Below, in pieces: positions 18,317-26,210 of a stretch of 64,000 nucleotides of DNA (position 1 is its first letter; every line of letters begins with the position of its first letter). This stretch comes from Gammaproteobacteria bacterium (GTDB taxonomy: Bacteria > Gemmatimonadota > Gemmatimonadetes > Longimicrobiales > Gaopeijiaceae), in NCBI GenBank assembly GCA_028819075.1, contig JAPPMM010000045.1:62001-126000 (forward strand), written 5' to 3'. Made by a program: the position numbers and the translations under genes. Below the pieces are notes generated by a model that had not been told where the DNA came from, ran no database searches, and saw only the letters and a list, made by a program, of their open reading frames with translations.

Positions 18317-18459
18317 ATGGATGCCCAGTGGGGAGTTCGCGCCATCGAGCGCCAGTACAGAGCAGCGGGGACCGGTACGTGTCGCTGCCGGCCGGCACGG
18401 TGGTCCGTCCGGCCTTCATCATCGACGGGCGGCCCTACTTGAAGCTGTCGAGGGATTGA
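18317..18459 (+). pseudogene. Short frameshifted gene (VSLPAGTVVRPAFIIDG)
   Basis: An ATG-initiated frame at 18317 reads MDAQWGVRAIERQYRAAG. A different frame then gives YVSLPAGTVVRPAFIIDGRP and a stop at 18459, 12 nt before the GTG of the next gene. The second part looks like a genuine protein end. A one-base frameshift near 18370 would join them. Alternatively a 26-residue peptide could start at the GTG near 18379. Confidence 0.35.
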
Positions 18460-18471
18460 GGAGGGAGTTGC

Positions 18472-18663
18472 GTGACCGATTTGGAGCGGCGGCTGACGGC
18501 CGCATTGGAAAAGTTGTCCGGGCAGTACGAAACGGAACAGCGGCGGCAATCCGGACGGATCGAAGCCTTGCAGCGGCAAGTCGAGCGGCTGAGCGCGCGG
18601 GTGATGGACTTGACCGGCTACTCCGGGACGTACGGCGCAGGGCCAGGCAGCGGGTGGCGATGA
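18472..18663 (+). CDS. Small coiled-coil protein
   Basis: This is a 63-residue protein starting at GTG 18472 after GGAGG. Almost the whole sequence is a charged amphipathic helix (LERRLTAALEKLSGQYETEQ, then RIEALQRQVERLSARV), ending in a Gly-rich tail. Small coiled-coil proteins of this kind are common next to mobilisation and phage genes. No specific function can be given. Confidence 0.55.
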   Translation: MTDLERRLTAALEKLSGQYETEQRRQSGRIEALQRQVERLSARVMDLTGYSGTYGAGPGSGWR

Positions 18664-18884
18664 CGAGGCAACTGCTGGAAAGGATCAGGAGTCCCGGACC
18701 GGACCGGGACTCCGCGCCGAGCCGGTGAGTTCTCGGGGAAGGACCTCCGTCAAACCCTCCAGAGGCGGCGCAGGACCGCTCCCACGCTGGCTCAAGTCGC
18801 CCGTATGAACGTGCTTCAGCGCCCGTCCTGCGCGCCCCAGCACTCGCCCCTCACCTCTAGTCCGGGATCCGGCCGGGATCGGCG

Positions 18885-18986
18885 TCAAAGCCGGGATACT
18901 CGCGTCGGATCGCCTCGCTGTAGCACTTGAGCCGAGGCCGGGGCTGCTACTGCCAACGCCACGAACGTTGCTGCCATGCGAGTCAT
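18885..18986 (-). CDS. Very short exported peptide or truncated gene
   Basis: AAGGAGGT precedes ATG 18986, a near-ideal ribosome site. The 33-residue frame begins with a clear signal peptide (TFVALAVAAPASAQ) and stops soon after. A neighbouring frame continues with YSEAIRREYPGFDADPG and a stop just beyond, so a one-base frameshift may have truncated a slightly longer secreted protein. Confidence 0.4.
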   Translation of the reverse strand: MTRMAATFVALAVAAPASAQVLQRGDPTRVSRL

Positions 18987-19009
18987 TTCAGTTACCTCCT
19001 TATGCGCCT

Positions 19010-19318
19010 TCACCGTTTGTGCTCTCGCTTGGGTGAGTGCGCCGGAAGGACGCGTGCGCGCATCCCGACCACGTCGCCTGCTTCCATGAACACCAGATTC
19101 CTCACCAACTGGATTTGCGTTTCGAGCGAGTCGCGCAACTCCGCGTCATCGAACTCGGCGAGGCACTCTGCGGCGCACTCGTCGAACTTGTCGCGCACGA
19201 CGGCGGACTCTTGCTCACCTGACACCAACGGTGCCAGAACCTCGGCCAGCATGGTCCAAACCTTCGCCAGTTTACGGGGTGCTCTTTGGGCACGGTCATT
19301 TGACTCCATCACGCTCAT
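19010..19318 (-). CDS. Small alpha-helical hypothetical protein
   Basis: This 102-residue, acidic and highly helical protein (APRKLAKVWTMLAEVLAPLV, then DECAAECLAEFDDAELRDSL) ends in a basic tail. ATG 19318 is preceded by GAGGGA. No family is recognised. It lies 24 nt upstream of the short exported-peptide gene (18885-18986) on the same strand, and downstream of the putative restriction endonuclease gene. Confidence 0.5.
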   Translation of the reverse strand: MSVMESNDRAQRAPRKLAKVWTMLAEVLAPLVSGEQESAVVRDKFDECAAECLAEFDDAELRDSLETQIQLVRNLVFMEAGDVVGMRARVLPAHSPKREHKR

Positions 19319-19512
19319 GGCCAGTCCCTCGGAGAATACTCGAAGGTGGAGGGTTCCGACACGAGCCCTTGTTGCCGGAGCGCGGCCCCTCTAGAGCGTC
19401 CGATCTTCGCTCGCAGTTGGCAACTGGACACGCCGAGATCACGGTCACAAAGACAATGAAGATCGAGTAACACGCCCAACCTCACAGAGGGGAATCCCCG
19501 GCGTGCTCGAGT

Positions 19513-20130
19513 TCACTCTGAAACCTCTCCGTTGACCGGCACCGGCTTACCGCCCTTTAGACGGATTCCGGGATACCGGTACGCGGCGCAGGTACGCAGC
19601 TTGCTGGCTGGCCTTCGGACACCAAAGGTGTGCGTCCGCCCCCCTCGGCCCGATCTGGCCTTGCTTCCTTCGTACTTCCAATCCGACTTGTCCAGGAAGA
19701 CCACGTCCACTCGCCAGATCACCACATACGCGCCCGGCTTGATGGTGCGCGTCGGGTCCACGAGATACCGCCACACGACGTACCAGCCGGGATGGTTATA
19801 GTGTGATTGGATCGACCAAGGTCGCTTGCTGGCCTTACTCTCCAAACAATCCGCAGGGCGCAAGGGCATGGGCGCACCCCGCTTCCGCAGGTCGGGGAAT
19901 CGCGTCTGCGCCTCGAAGCTGTGTCGGTGCTTCTCGTAGTTGCTCACGCTGTCGAGCGCCTTGGTACCGAACATCCCGACGATGGCGCTGAATACGTTCG
20001 CTTGCTCGAAGTACAGATCGATGAAGTCCCGGTCGTTCAGGGACTCCTCGATGAACTGAATGGCCCGACGGATGGCTGCTATGTCCAGCCCCGAAGGCAA
20101 GGCCACACCCGAATCAAACCCGTCAGACAT
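19513..20130 (-). CDS. Putative type II restriction endonuclease (ApaLI-like)
   Basis: This is a 205-residue protein whose start overlaps the end of a DNA methyltransferase gene by 8 nt, the classic layout of a restriction-modification operon. The sequence contains SHYNHPGWYVVWRYLVDPTR, then AYVVIWRVDVVFLDKSDWKYEGSKA, then GGRTHTFGVRRP. From memory this resembles the ApaLI family of endonucleases, but I could not verify it. A catalytic D...(D/E)xK arrangement may lie in DVVFLDKSDWKYE. The C-terminus is basic. If ApaLI-like, the site would be related to GTGCAC; this is conjecture. Confidence 0.6.
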   Translation of the reverse strand: MSDGFDSGVALPSGLDIAAIRRAIQFIEESLNDRDFIDLYFEQANVFSAIVGMFGTKALDSVSNYEKHRHSFEAQTRFPDLRKRGAPMPLRPADCLESKASKRPWSIQSHYNHPGWYVVWRYLVDPTRTIKPGAYVVIWRVDVVFLDKSDWKYEGSKARSGRGGRTHTFGVRRPASKLRTCAAYRYPGIRLKGGKPVPVNGEVSE

Positions 20131-21067
20131 CCAGTGCGGCCAGCTTGGGGATCGCTGCGACGCCCATTGCGTGGTACTCGGGATTCCACTCGATCCCGAC
20201 ACTATGGATGCCCCACGCGGCGGCGGCTGCCAACGTTGATCCAGACCCCGCAAACGGATCAAGCACGATTCCCTTGCCGAGCGGCAAGCTGGACCTCACC
20301 AGTGGGCGAAGGAAGGCCTGTGGCTTCAGTGAAGGGTGTGGGGCGATGGCCCGCTCTCGCCGGGGAGCGCGGCAGGACTTGATCAAGTCCCGAAACGGCT
20401 CGGTCTTGGAGAGTCTTCGCAAGCCCCCGGTACCCCACGCTCGCAGATTGTCCTGAACCCGCCCCTCTATTGGCCGCCTGAAGATCCCCCACGGCTCGAA
20501 GCACGATTTCGGCATGACAGTCACGTCCGGAAACTCCTCGTGCGCGTTCTTCGGACGGTCCCCACCCCTCAACGTATGGACTTCGCGAATCAGCACTCCC
20601 CGCTTCTCGAAACCGGAAGCCAGGAACGGACCAAAAACGAAATCAGATAGCAGCGGGTTCGTGGCAACGAAGACGTGAGCGCCGGGAACGAGCACGGGAA
20701 GGAGCAACCGGGAGAATCTCCCAAAGAACAGCCGGATTGCTTCCTTGTCCTTGTCGCCCAAGACCGTGAAGCGTGGTACGGGTTGACGCTTGCAACCGTC
20801 GAACGAGGGCGGCTGCCTCCAGACGCCGCCCTTCCCGTTCCGGCGCTTCTTCAGTTCCTCCGAAGTGTATTCCACCAACCCGTAGGGTGGGTCCGTGACG
20901 ACGGCGTGAATCGACTTGGGCTTCGCGCTCTTGAGCCACTCGAAAGCATCGCCGTGGATAAGCTCGTAATGAGCAGCAATCGAGGGAGAGGGCTGTGGCA
21001 CCTCCCTCGGTGAGCCCAACGGTAGCCGATTCTGGGCGGGGCGGATGGTGGCCTTCACGACCTTCAC
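20123..21067 (-). CDS. DNA methyltransferase (beta class, N6-adenine or N4-cytosine)
   Basis: This 314-residue SAM-dependent DNA methyltransferase is presumably the protective partner of the endonuclease downstream. Motif IV DPPYGL occurs early (IHAVVTDPPYGLVEY) and motif I with the FxGxG loop near the C-terminus (GIVLDPFAGSGSTLAAAAAWG), so the order is IV-then-I, the beta class. DPPY usually indicates adenine N6 methylation. A central segment (CFEPWGIFRRPIEGRV) and HPSLKPQAFLRPLVR (motif X region) are typical. The start is set at GTG 21067 behind GGAAG; the upstream frame is open but has no further start with a ribosome site. Confidence 0.85.
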   Translation of the reverse strand: MKVVKATIRPAQNRLPLGSPREVPQPSPSIAAHYELIHGDAFEWLKSAKPKSIHAVVTDPPYGLVEYTSEELKKRRNGKGGVWRQPPSFDGCKRQPVPRFTVLGDKDKEAIRLFFGRFSRLLLPVLVPGAHVFVATNPLLSDFVFGPFLASGFEKRGVLIREVHTLRGGDRPKNAHEEFPDVTVMPKSCFEPWGIFRRPIEGRVQDNLRAWGTGGLRRLSKTEPFRDLIKSCRAPRRERAIAPHPSLKPQAFLRPLVRSSLPLGKGIVLDPFAGSGSTLAAAAAWGIHSVGIEWNPEYHAMGVAAIPKLAALDV

Positions 21068-21577
21068 GCTCCGCTTCCTTCCCTTTTGGTTCGCGCCGGG
21101 TGAACTGGCGCAGGAGGTCGATTCGCAGCGTGGCCCGACGCCGCAACGGTGCGGGGGCCTAGGCGGCTCGGTGAAACCGCTCGTGAGGTTCTCGTCGTTT
21201 GCTGTTTTCGGCTCATTTTCTCCGAACGTGGCCTCCACGCCCCGTTTCGTAGCATGGTAGCCACAGCGGCTCGTCCGCCGCAAGGCGTGGGCGTCACGCG
21301 CCGTTCAGTATCTCGTCTGAGTCAGACGACTCGACACCCGCCGCCGGTCCAGTGCTAGGCGGTCAGTGAGCCGTGGTCTCGAACTCCTGACGGCGTTCGC
21401 CCTCGAAAGCAAATCGAGCAACTGACCCTTGGCTGGCTTATCCAAGTGTGGCCCTCCGGCTACCCAGTGGACCGAAAAGGCACAAGTCAGGAACGGTTCT
21501 TCGAGAGCCATCGCAAGAACTCGCCCCTGAACCCAAGACGGAAGCCTGTGAGCATCGGCCCGCAGAGCATCTTCGCA
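21068..21577. other. 510-base gap upstream of the R-M operon
   Basis: Apart from the palindrome at 21313-21329, I find no gene here that I can support. Plus-strand open frames run through but read as the complement of the neighbouring gene. Confidence 0.4.
21313..21329. promoter_or_regulatory. Perfect 8-bp palindrome upstream of the methyltransferase
   Basis: TCGTCTGA and TCAGACGA flank a single G (21313-21329), a perfect inverted repeat about 245 nt upstream of the methyltransferase start. It could be an operator for the restriction-modification operon. No controller gene is visible nearby. Confidence 0.35.
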
Positions 21578-22300
21578 TCAAGGCTTGGACGACTTGGTAC
21601 GCGGTTGTTGCGGGCCGACGAGAGCTTGTGCTCTGGCTACGCGATGGGCTGCCATGAAGACCCGCCCCCCCAAGAGGTCGTGCTCGGCAAGTTCCATTTC
21701 TACCGCGATCTTCTGTCGCACCACGTCATCTCCCGGGTGGTCTAGCTTTGCCGCCGCAATCACGGAGCACCCGTCGAAGATCACGGCCTTCGCGACGACT
21801 ACAAGTGCACGCTCAGACACGATCCGTCCGCTTGCGAGATGAGCTTTCTCGGCAGCCACGGCTGCCGACTTATGGGTCAGGGCGCGAAACTTCATAACGG
21901 CCCCATCCCAAGTTGCGGCGTTGCGGACGGACTTCCAATCGTTGGGCCTCCGGTGCCACTCGTTGCGAGTGCCTCCGTGCCGGGGCGGCAGGGCGGCGTA
22001 GAAGCGCTCACCGTGGCGACCGAGGAGAGCACGTGCTTCGGCCACGAGTTGTTCTGCCATGAAGACCGGGCCATTCGATAACTCAGGTTTGCCGAGTTCC
22101 TTCTTTATCTCCTCTCGAACCCTGGCGGCCTTGGCGGGGGTCACCCGCCCGAGGCCGGGTCTAGAAGGTGGCGCGCCGTCTGCGGGGTAGGCTTCATTTG
22201 CCGCGTCGTAGACTAGTCTTGCTGCATGCCTCACGCGACGGAGAATCTCTTTAGCCGGCACGGTTGATTCCTCGCCGTTCCCCCAGCCGGCGGGGCTCAT
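21578..22300 (-). CDS. Hypothetical protein with internal duplication, coupled to LRR lipoprotein 2
   Basis: This is a 240-residue soluble protein. ATG 22300 overlaps the TGA of the LRR lipoprotein gene (ATGA), so translation is probably coupled. Two segments are related: VREEIKKELG...GPVFMAEQLVAEARALLG and VRQKIAVEMELAEHDLLGGRVFMAAHRVARAQALVG, so the protein is an ancient duplication of a ~75-residue unit. Between them is an acidic/aromatic stretch with TRNEWHRRPNDWKSVRNAATW. No family is recognised. The coupling suggests it works with, or is made in proportion to, the lipoprotein. Confidence 0.6.
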   Translation of the reverse strand: MSPAGWGNGEESTVPAKEILRRVRHAARLVYDAANEAYPADGAPPSRPGLGRVTPAKAARVREEIKKELGKPELSNGPVFMAEQLVAEARALLGRHGERFYAALPPRHGGTRNEWHRRPNDWKSVRNAATWDGAVMKFRALTHKSAAVAAEKAHLASGRIVSERALVVVAKAVIFDGCSVIAAAKLDHPGDDVVRQKIAVEMELAEHDLLGGRVFMAAHRVARAQALVGPQQPRTKSSKP

Positions 22301-24921
22301 CGTCGGGGCTCCGGAACCGGAACCGGCATGATCCGAACCTCCACCGCTTCCCGGAAGCGCTCCCCGGCCATGGCGGCGGCCGCACAGTTGGCTACTTCGC
22401 GGCGTGGAACGGTACGTAGCCACGATTGAAACGCCTCGTCCGTGGGAGCGCATAGGCCGGTGCCCTCCGCTCTGAGCACCCGCAGCCGCCGGAGTTGCGT
22501 CAAACTGCTCGGCAACGGGCCGGTCAGCTCCCTATTCCGCCGGAGGTCCAGCGTTTCCAGGCTGGCGAGGTTGCCCAACTCCGGCGGGATCGGCCCGGTC
22601 AGGCCGGTGCTTCTGAGGTCCAGCCGTACCAGGCTGGTGAAGTTGCCCAACTCTGGAGGAATCGGGCCGGTGAGGCTGTCGTTGCCGCTGAGGTTCAGCG
22701 TTTGCAATCTGGCGAGATCGCCCAACTCCGGCGGGATCGGGCCGGTGAGGTCTCTGCTGACGAGGTTCAGCCCCGTTACCCGCAGCCCGCGTCCTGGCAC
22801 CGGTCTTGTGGCGATCACCCCATGCCATTCCCAAAGCGGGGCGTCCGTCAGCCAGTTCCGGTTGCCCGGTCTATGCCAGTTCGGGTTTGTCCAGTTCGGC
22901 CCGTCCGTCGCATGGTACAGCGCCGCTAGCGCAACCACGTCACAGGTAGGAGCTACACCCGTCCCTCGCGGACCTGACTCGATCCCGGGTCCCCCCAGAT
23001 CGCTCAGCCACGATTGCAACGCCTCATCATCCCAGGGGACGCAAAGAAGGGTGCCCCGCGCGCTGAGCCATCGCAGCCGGAGTTGCGAAAAGCTGTTCGG
23101 CAACGGGCCGGTCAGCCCCTCGTTCCGGTCGAGGTCCAGCGTTTCTAGGCTGGCGAGGTTGCCCAACTCCAGAGGGATCGGGCCGGTGAGTTCGTTCCTG
23201 CCGAGATCCAGCCATTTCAGGCTGGCGAGATCGCCCAACTCTGGAGGGATCGGGCCGGTCAGGCCGTTGGCGCCGAGGTCCAGCCGTTCCAAGCTGGCGA
23301 GGCCGCCCAACTCCGGCGGGATCGAGCCGGTCAGACCGGGGCTATCCTCCCGGCAACACTGTCCATATCGCGAGGCGTTGTATCCGAGGCGCAGCCTTTC
23401 CAGGCTGGCGAGGTTGCCCAGCTCCGACGGGATCGGACCGTCGAGACGGTTGTCTCTGAGGTCCAGCCATACCAAGCTGGCGAGGCCGCCCAACTCCGGC
23501 GGGATCGGGCCGGTGAGGTTGTTGTTTTCGAGGTCCAGTGATCGCAGCCTGGCGAGGTTGCCCAGCTCCGGCGGGATCGAGCCGGTCAGACCGCCCAGTT
23601 CCGACCGATATGGGGTGATCGAGACGTTCCGGCCGAGGTGCAGCGTTTCCAGGCTGGCGAGGTTGCCCAGCTCCGGCGGGATCGGACCGTCGAGGCCGTT
23701 CCAGCTGAGATCCAGCGTTTTAAGGCTGGCGAGATCGCCCAACTCCGGCGGGATCGGACCGGTCAGGCCCTTGCCGCTGATGTTGCCCCTGAGGATCAGC
23801 GTTTCCAAGCTGGCGAGGCCGCCCAGCTCCGGCGGGATCGAGCCGCGGAGGACGTTCCCGCTGAGGTCCAGCGTTCGCAAGCTGGCGAGGCCGCCCAACT
23901 CCGGGGGGATCGGACCGGTGAGGTAGTTCAGCTCGCCCCGGCTTCCCCAATCCATATCCGGACAACTTGGCCATGTCAGGCAGACTTCCAAGCTGATGCC
24001 GAGATGCAGCGTTTCCAAGCTGGTGAGGTTGCCCAGCTCCGGAGGAATCGGACCACCGAGGCCGTTGTCTCTGAGGTCCAGCGATTCTACCCTTCCATCG
24101 GCATCGACCGTCACCCCATGCCATTCCCCAAGCGGGGCGTCCGTCAGCCAGTTTCCGTTGTTCCTCCAGTTCTGGCCGTCTGTCGCTTCGTAGAGCGCCG
24201 TCAGCGCGGCCCGCTCGTCCACTTCCGCCACTTCCGCCGCAAACACGGCCAGCGCCGAGAGTCCGTCCGGATCGCTGGCCGTGACCACCACCGCTCCCGC
24301 GCTGCCGGCGCTCCCGCCCACCAGGCGCAGCGTGTCGCCGTCCACGGCCACCGAGACAACCGCCGTGTCCGCACTGGAGGCCGCGAACGCCAGCGCGTCC
24401 CCGTCCGGATCCGCGAAGTACGCCGACACCTCCACCGCCACCGCCGCCCCCGGTCCCGGAAGCCGTTGCGCCGGGATGCCGCCGCCCACCGCCTCCGGAG
24501 CCCGGTTTACCGTCACCGCCACGGCAGCCACCGCCGACAGCCCGGACGGGTCCGTTGCCGCGACCGCCACCGCTCCCGCGCCCCCGGTCCCGCCGCCCGT
24601 CAGGCGCAGCGTGTCGCCGTCCACGGCCGCCGAGACAACCGCCGTGTCCGCACTGGAGGCCGCGAACGCCAGCGCATCCCCATCCGGATCCGCGAAGTAC
24701 GCCGACACGTCCACCGCCGCCGCCGCCCCCGGTCCCGGAAGCCGTTGCGCCGGGATGCCGCCGCCCACCGCCTCCGGAGCCCGGTTCGCCGCCCCCGCCA
24801 CGCCAGCTCGCGCCGACAGCCCGGACGGTTCCGGATCGGCCGGGGAAGGATCGGGGGCCGTCGCGTCGCCCGAACACCCGGCCGCCAGCAACAGCGCCGC
24901 CAGTTTCAGATAAGGCTTCAT
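22297..24921 (-). CDS. Lipoprotein with cadherin-like domains and long LRR array (paralogue)
   Basis: This 874-residue surface lipoprotein carries the lipobox LLAAGC (Cys16). Two almost identical cadherin-like domains (NRAPEAVGGGIPAQRLPGPG start, FADPDGDALAFAASS core) follow. The remainder is a long plant-type LRR array (LTGPIPPELGNLASLETLDL) in two blocks, each introduced by an ALYEATDGxNW-type cap and a WLTDAPLxEWHGV segment. It lacks the metallopeptidase domain of its paralogue at 10699-13059 but ends with the same kind of tail (FREAVEVRI...PVPEP). It is probably an adhesin or surface recognition protein; the ligand is unknown. Start ATG 24921 gives the signal peptide. Confidence 0.82.
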   Translation of the reverse strand: MKPYLKLAALLLAAGCSGDATAPDPSPADPEPSGLSARAGVAGAANRAPEAVGGGIPAQRLPGPGAAAAVDVSAYFADPDGDALAFAASSADTAVVSAAVDGDTLRLTGGGTGGAGAVAVAATDPSGLSAVAAVAVTVNRAPEAVGGGIPAQRLPGPGAAVAVEVSAYFADPDGDALAFAASSADTAVVSVAVDGDTLRLVGGSAGSAGAVVVTASDPDGLSALAVFAAEVAEVDERAALTALYEATDGQNWRNNGNWLTDAPLGEWHGVTVDADGRVESLDLRDNGLGGPIPPELGNLTSLETLHLGISLEVCLTWPSCPDMDWGSRGELNYLTGPIPPELGGLASLRTLDLSGNVLRGSIPPELGGLASLETLILRGNISGKGLTGPIPPELGDLASLKTLDLSWNGLDGPIPPELGNLASLETLHLGRNVSITPYRSELGGLTGSIPPELGNLARLRSLDLENNNLTGPIPPELGGLASLVWLDLRDNRLDGPIPSELGNLASLERLRLGYNASRYGQCCREDSPGLTGSIPPELGGLASLERLDLGANGLTGPIPPELGDLASLKWLDLGRNELTGPIPLELGNLASLETLDLDRNEGLTGPLPNSFSQLRLRWLSARGTLLCVPWDDEALQSWLSDLGGPGIESGPRGTGVAPTCDVVALAALYHATDGPNWTNPNWHRPGNRNWLTDAPLWEWHGVIATRPVPGRGLRVTGLNLVSRDLTGPIPPELGDLARLQTLNLSGNDSLTGPIPPELGNFTSLVRLDLRSTGLTGPIPPELGNLASLETLDLRRNRELTGPLPSSLTQLRRLRVLRAEGTGLCAPTDEAFQSWLRTVPRREVANCAAAAMAGERFREAVEVRIMPVPVPEPRR
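24322..24786 (-). repeat. Recent tandem duplication of a cadherin-like domain (279-bp period)
   Basis: Positions 24322-24507 and 24601-24786 are nearly identical over 186 bases with an offset of exactly 279 bases (93 codons), so the reading frame is kept. The identity at silent positions indicates a recent in-frame duplication of one domain. Confidence 0.85.
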
Positions 24922-24944
24922 GGGTTGGGTCTCCGTTTCGTAAC

Positions 24945-25150
24945 GTTCGGGGCGTCTTCGCGCCGTTGCGACCGATCCGCAAGCACGGCCACGGTTCTCC
25001 GCACGGCCTTCCACGACCGCCGTGATCCCGCGCCGTTCCGCTCGTGCTTCCCGCAACCGCCCGTCCATGCGGTCCATCCGCTACCGGATGTCCTTCATCC
25101 CGTCTTCGACGTCGCGGAAATCGTTGCTCTTCAACTGCTCGTACGGGTCT
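24945..25150 (-). pseudogene. Decayed second copy of the coiled-coil membrane protein gene
   Basis: The minus strand reads YEQLKSNDFRDVEDGMKDIR and a stop, then RMDGRLREARAERRGITAVV before the frame is lost. This parallels YERLRGNDFRHVEDGMKAIG...RMDGRLRDALSEVRGIGAAV in the gene at 14078-14473, and the DNA is visibly similar as well. A nonsense change and at least one frameshift mark it as a pseudogene. It sits directly upstream of LRR lipoprotein 2. Confidence 0.75.
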
Positions 25151-25467
25151 TGCTGCCGGCACCATAGCGCCGCCCGCTTCGTTTCGTGTATGTCATCATT
25201 CGATTCCTCGGCGATGGACCCCACGACCTGCACGATTGCAAGTTCGCGGAGACAAGCCATCTCCGCCATCCGGTCGCTGCCCGTGCGGCCCGAGACGCGT
25301 GCTCTCTTAGGACCGAGGTCAAACAGGATCGACATCGGGAGCACACCAGCTACGCCAGCGATCCCGCTGCGAATGGGACACGATACCGCGTCCGTCCCGA
25401 CCAAGACCGCCAGCAAGTAACCGAATGCGAACGCATAGAGCCAAGGCCAAGCCACGCCCCCCATCAT
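25081..25467 (-). CDS. Small membrane protein running into remnant sequence
   Basis: This is a 128-residue open frame. The N-terminal half has two hydrophobic segments (AWPWLYAFAFGYLLAVLVG and SGIAGVAGVLPMSILFDLG) and a plausible helical region. The last ~40 residues are translated from the integrase-like and coiled-coil remnants, so the gene is probably a chimera or truncated at its 3' end. The ribosome site is weak. Confidence 0.38.
   Translation of the reverse strand: MMGGVAWPWLYAFAFGYLLAVLVGTDAVSCPIRSGIAGVAGVLPMSILFDLGPKRARVSGRTGSDRMAEMACLRELAIVQVVGSIAEESNDDIHETKRAALWCRQQDPYEQLKSNDFRDVEDGMKDIR
25150..25245 (-). repeat. Diverged copy of the integrase 5' end
   Basis: A minus-strand frame here reads YTKRSGRRYGAG, close to the integrase N-terminus RTKRSRRSYGAGEWG (5810-5760). 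The DNA upstream is also similar to 5811-5860. This suggests a partial duplication of the integrase leader, or the scar of a second related element. Confidence 0.6.
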
Positions 25468-25562
25468 CGTTACCGGACCAACAGGATCACGGACGCCAGT
25501 AAGACGCCCGCCACCGCAATTATTGCATTTGAGTCAAGCGGGGGCGGGCGTTAGCATGGGGT

Positions 25563-26210
25563 ATGAACAAGCTAGATCGGGTACGGCGATTCGTCGTCCG
25601 AGAAGGCATTGCCGAGGGCTTGGCCCTCCTGGGGCATAAGATTTTCGGCGCTCTCGCTTTTATCGCGGGGCTCTCGGCACTCGCCGTAGTGTTGGTATCC
25701 GGGAAGTGGGTGTGGGAATACTTGAAGCGCTACACCCTGATAGACTTGGAACGAGCGCTGGCGCTTCCCCCCGCGCCCATCGACGCGGAAGTCGTCCGTG
25801 GCGCCACACGCCCGCAGCCGATCCTGCGGCCCTCCGGCATATACACCATGCCGGAAGAGGATCGGGGGATTGATGAGCGGGCGGCGCTGGGGATGCTCGA
25901 TGCGTCATCGCTCATTCCGTCCGCGATTCACGGAGAGCGCCGCCGCGAGATAGTCCGCGAACTGCTGAGGGATTTCGCGGGTGGTGGCTGCGATGTCTAT
26001 GACGGGAAGACCTACAGCGAAACGCTGTTGCGGGAGTGGATCGACCGGCGCGCCTACAACTTGTTGACGCCGAGTGGCGGGAGGGGAAATGGAACTGACG
26101 CTGGCGCAGCCGCCGGCAATTCGTCGAAACCATCCCCGCCGCAAGGGTATTTGCACTTCTTAAACTTCCGTCCAGAGCAACCGGGCGCCGGCTTGCGAGC
26201 CCGCGCTTGA
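25563..26210 (+). CDS. Single-TM hypothetical membrane protein
   Basis: This is a 215-residue protein. A basic N-terminus (MNKLDRVRRFVV) is followed by one transmembrane helix (ALAFIAGLSALAVVLVSGKWVW, about 29-50) and a soluble region with IYTMPEEDRGIDERAALGML and EIVRELLRDFAGGG. A possible promoter (TTGAGT, 17-nt spacer, TAGCAT) ends only 5 nt before the ATG, so the mRNA may be leaderless; no ribosome site is seen. Function is unknown. It is the last sizeable gene before the right island end. Confidence 0.6.
   Translation: MNKLDRVRRFVVREGIAEGLALLGHKIFGALAFIAGLSALAVVLVSGKWVWEYLKRYTLIDLERALALPPAPIDAEVVRGATRPQPILRPSGIYTMPEEDRGIDERAALGMLDASSLIPSAIHGERRREIVRELLRDFAGGGCDVYDGKTYSETLLREWIDRRAYNLLTPSGGRGNGTDAGAAAGNSSKPSPPQGYLHFLNFRPEQPGAGLRARA

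Noticed and set aside
21357-21440. tRNA-like stretch with GGTCTCGAACTCC
   Set aside because: The segment recalls a T-arm but no acceptor or anticodon stem can be formed around it.
22500-24100. CRISPR array suspected from regular repeats
   Set aside because: The repeats have a 72-nt period in frame with an LRR protein and no unique spacers; no cas gene is present.
10699-24921. Diversity-generating retroelement acting on the LRR genes
   Set aside because: Two variable surface genes suggested it, but no reverse transcriptase and no template/variable repeat pair is visible in the window.
22442-25167. Plus-strand Pro/Ser/Arg repeat proteins opposite LRR lipoprotein 2
   Set aside because: They are antisense of the LRR and cadherin-like repeats, with no signal or start site.
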